Positions 5,800 through 6,311 of a DNA stretch of 6,311 nt are shown here, in pieces. Made by a program: the position numbers and the translations under genes. The notes beneath the pieces are model-generated. The model made no database searches. It saw only the letters and a program-made list of their open reading frames with translations, and was not told the origin of the DNA. This DNA is from JBDSLU01 sp039916225. GTDB taxonomy: Bacteria > Acidobacteriota > Vicinamibacteria > Vicinamibacterales > Vicinamibacteraceae. The stretch lies in NCBI GenBank assembly GCA_039916225.1, contig JBDSLU010000031.1, positions 1-6,311 on the forward strand. The letters are read 5' to 3'. Numbering within the stretch: position 1 is the stretch's first letter; each line of letters opens with the position of its first letter.

Positions 5800-6311
5800 T
5801 CAACGCACGGCGATCAGGCCGATGCGAATGCGTTCCTTGCCCTGCGGCTGCACCTGGATGGTGACGCGGGCCGGCGGATCCGTCGGGAACGTTTCCTTGA
5901 ACATGGCGTTGATGCGCGGCAGGTCGGCGATGTCACTGAGATAGACGGTCACCAGCGCGACGTCGCTCAGGCTGGCCTTGCGCTGGGTGAGCGCCTGCCC
6001 GAGCTGCGCGAACGCCTGCCGAGCTTCGGCCTCGACATCAGCGCCGGGCGCGATCACCGCGTCCACGTAGACCGCCGAGGCCTTGCCTTTGCTAGCGATG
6101 AACGTCAACTCGGCGCGGATCGGACCCGGCAACCGCGGCACCACGACCAGCCCGTGCGGCGGCTTGGTCGCTCGCATCAGCGTCGCCTCGAGCGCCGACG
6201 CCTCGGCGAGACGCGTCGCGTAGCCCTGCGCCCAGACGACGTCCGACAATCCAAGTCCGGCGGCTTTCAGCGTCGTCGTGATGTTGGCGACCGTCTGGGT
6301 GACCTGCGCTT
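5800..6311 (-). CDS. Tandem Rid/YjgF-domain protein, C-terminal part (cut by right window edge)
   Basis: The last 169 residues of a protein made of two Rid (YjgF/YER057c/UK114) domains. Numbering from the first whole codon in the window (6309-6307), residues 1-73 are the C-terminal half of a first Rid domain: TVANITTTLKAAGLGLSDVV, then PPHGLVVVPRL and ELTFIAS. Residues about 77-169 form most of a second: FAQLGQALTQRKASLSDVALV, VYLSDIADLPRINAMFKETF and PPARVTIQV near the end. The second keeps the family Arg (R148, equivalent to R105 of E. coli RidA), while the first has PPHG there and has lost it. The C-terminal Glu typical of RidA (VEIEAIA) is replaced in domain 2 by Gly (RIGLIAV). Rid proteins hydrolyse enamine/imine products of PLP enzymes; the next gene is one. 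The frame runs unbroken to the window edge, so a start at the internal TTG (6249) would cut a domain in half. Whether the protein is exported cannot be seen. Confidence 0.87.
   Translation of the reverse strand, partial: AQVTQTVANITTTLKAAGLGLSDVVWAQGYATRLAEASALEATLMRATKPPHGLVVVPRLPGPIRAELTFIASKGKASAVYVDAVIAPGADVEAEARQAFAQLGQALTQRKASLSDVALVTVYLSDIADLPRINAMFKETFPTDPPARVTIQVQPQGKERIRIGLIAVR

Noticed and set aside
5675..5803. N-terminal extension of the PLP enzyme to a start at 5803
   Set aside because: The strong GAGGAG site and the twin-arginine signal at the ATG 5674 define the start. The extra part would overlap the Rid stop and is encoded by the hairpin region.
5800..6249. A separate single-domain Rid protein starting at TTG 6249
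   Set aside because: The frame is open to the window edge and the residues before the TTG (TVANITTTLKAAGLGL) are typical Rid sequence, so the TTG is an internal Leu codon.

Overview
The window is GC-rich (roughly two thirds G+C by eye), densely coding bacterial DNA. A LytS/LytTR two-component pair, a Tat-signal-bearing PLP enzyme and a nitrilase fit a Gram-negative soil-type bacterium. Acidobacteriota (Vicinamibacteria-like) is a guess from gene style, not shown by any marker. No tRNA, rRNA, CRISPR array, transposase or integrase is visible.

Layout, left to right. (1) Positions 1-1014, minus strand: the N-terminal part of a family-2 glycosyltransferase, cut by the left window edge, directly preceded by a histidine-phosphatase-family gene; stop and start are one base apart. 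(2) Positions 1015-1128: a short gap holding, on the plus strand, a 39-bp relic that matches the catalytic-glutamate region of the intact nitrilase further right. (3) Positions 1129-3327, minus strand: a tight operon of a DoxX-like membrane protein, a LytS/YehU-type sensor kinase and its LytTR response regulator, with a 10-nt gap and then an ATGA overlap. (4) Positions 3328-3450: a divergent intergenic region with an imperfect inverted element placed just upstream of both flanking start codons. (5) Positions 3451-4482, plus strand: a complete nitrilase with its Glu-Lys-Cys triad; its tail overlaps the next gene convergently by 17 bp. (6) Positions 4466-6311, minus strand: a partial gene for a protein with two tandem Rid/YjgF domains, then a 125-nt intercistronic region packed with three stem-loops, then a SelA-like PLP-dependent enzyme with a twin-arginine signal peptide.

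Functional reading (inference). The Rid-PLP pair makes sense as a unit: SelA-like PLP enzymes that work by elimination or ammonia loss release enamine/imine intermediates, which Rid proteins hydrolyse. The DoxX-LytS-LytTR operon looks like a membrane signalling unit whose regulator could act on the divergent promoter it shares with the nitrilase. The most unusual observations are the nitrilase relic on the far side of the two-component operon, the tandem Rid protein whose first domain has lost the conserved arginine, and the highly structured RNA leader of the exported PLP enzyme.
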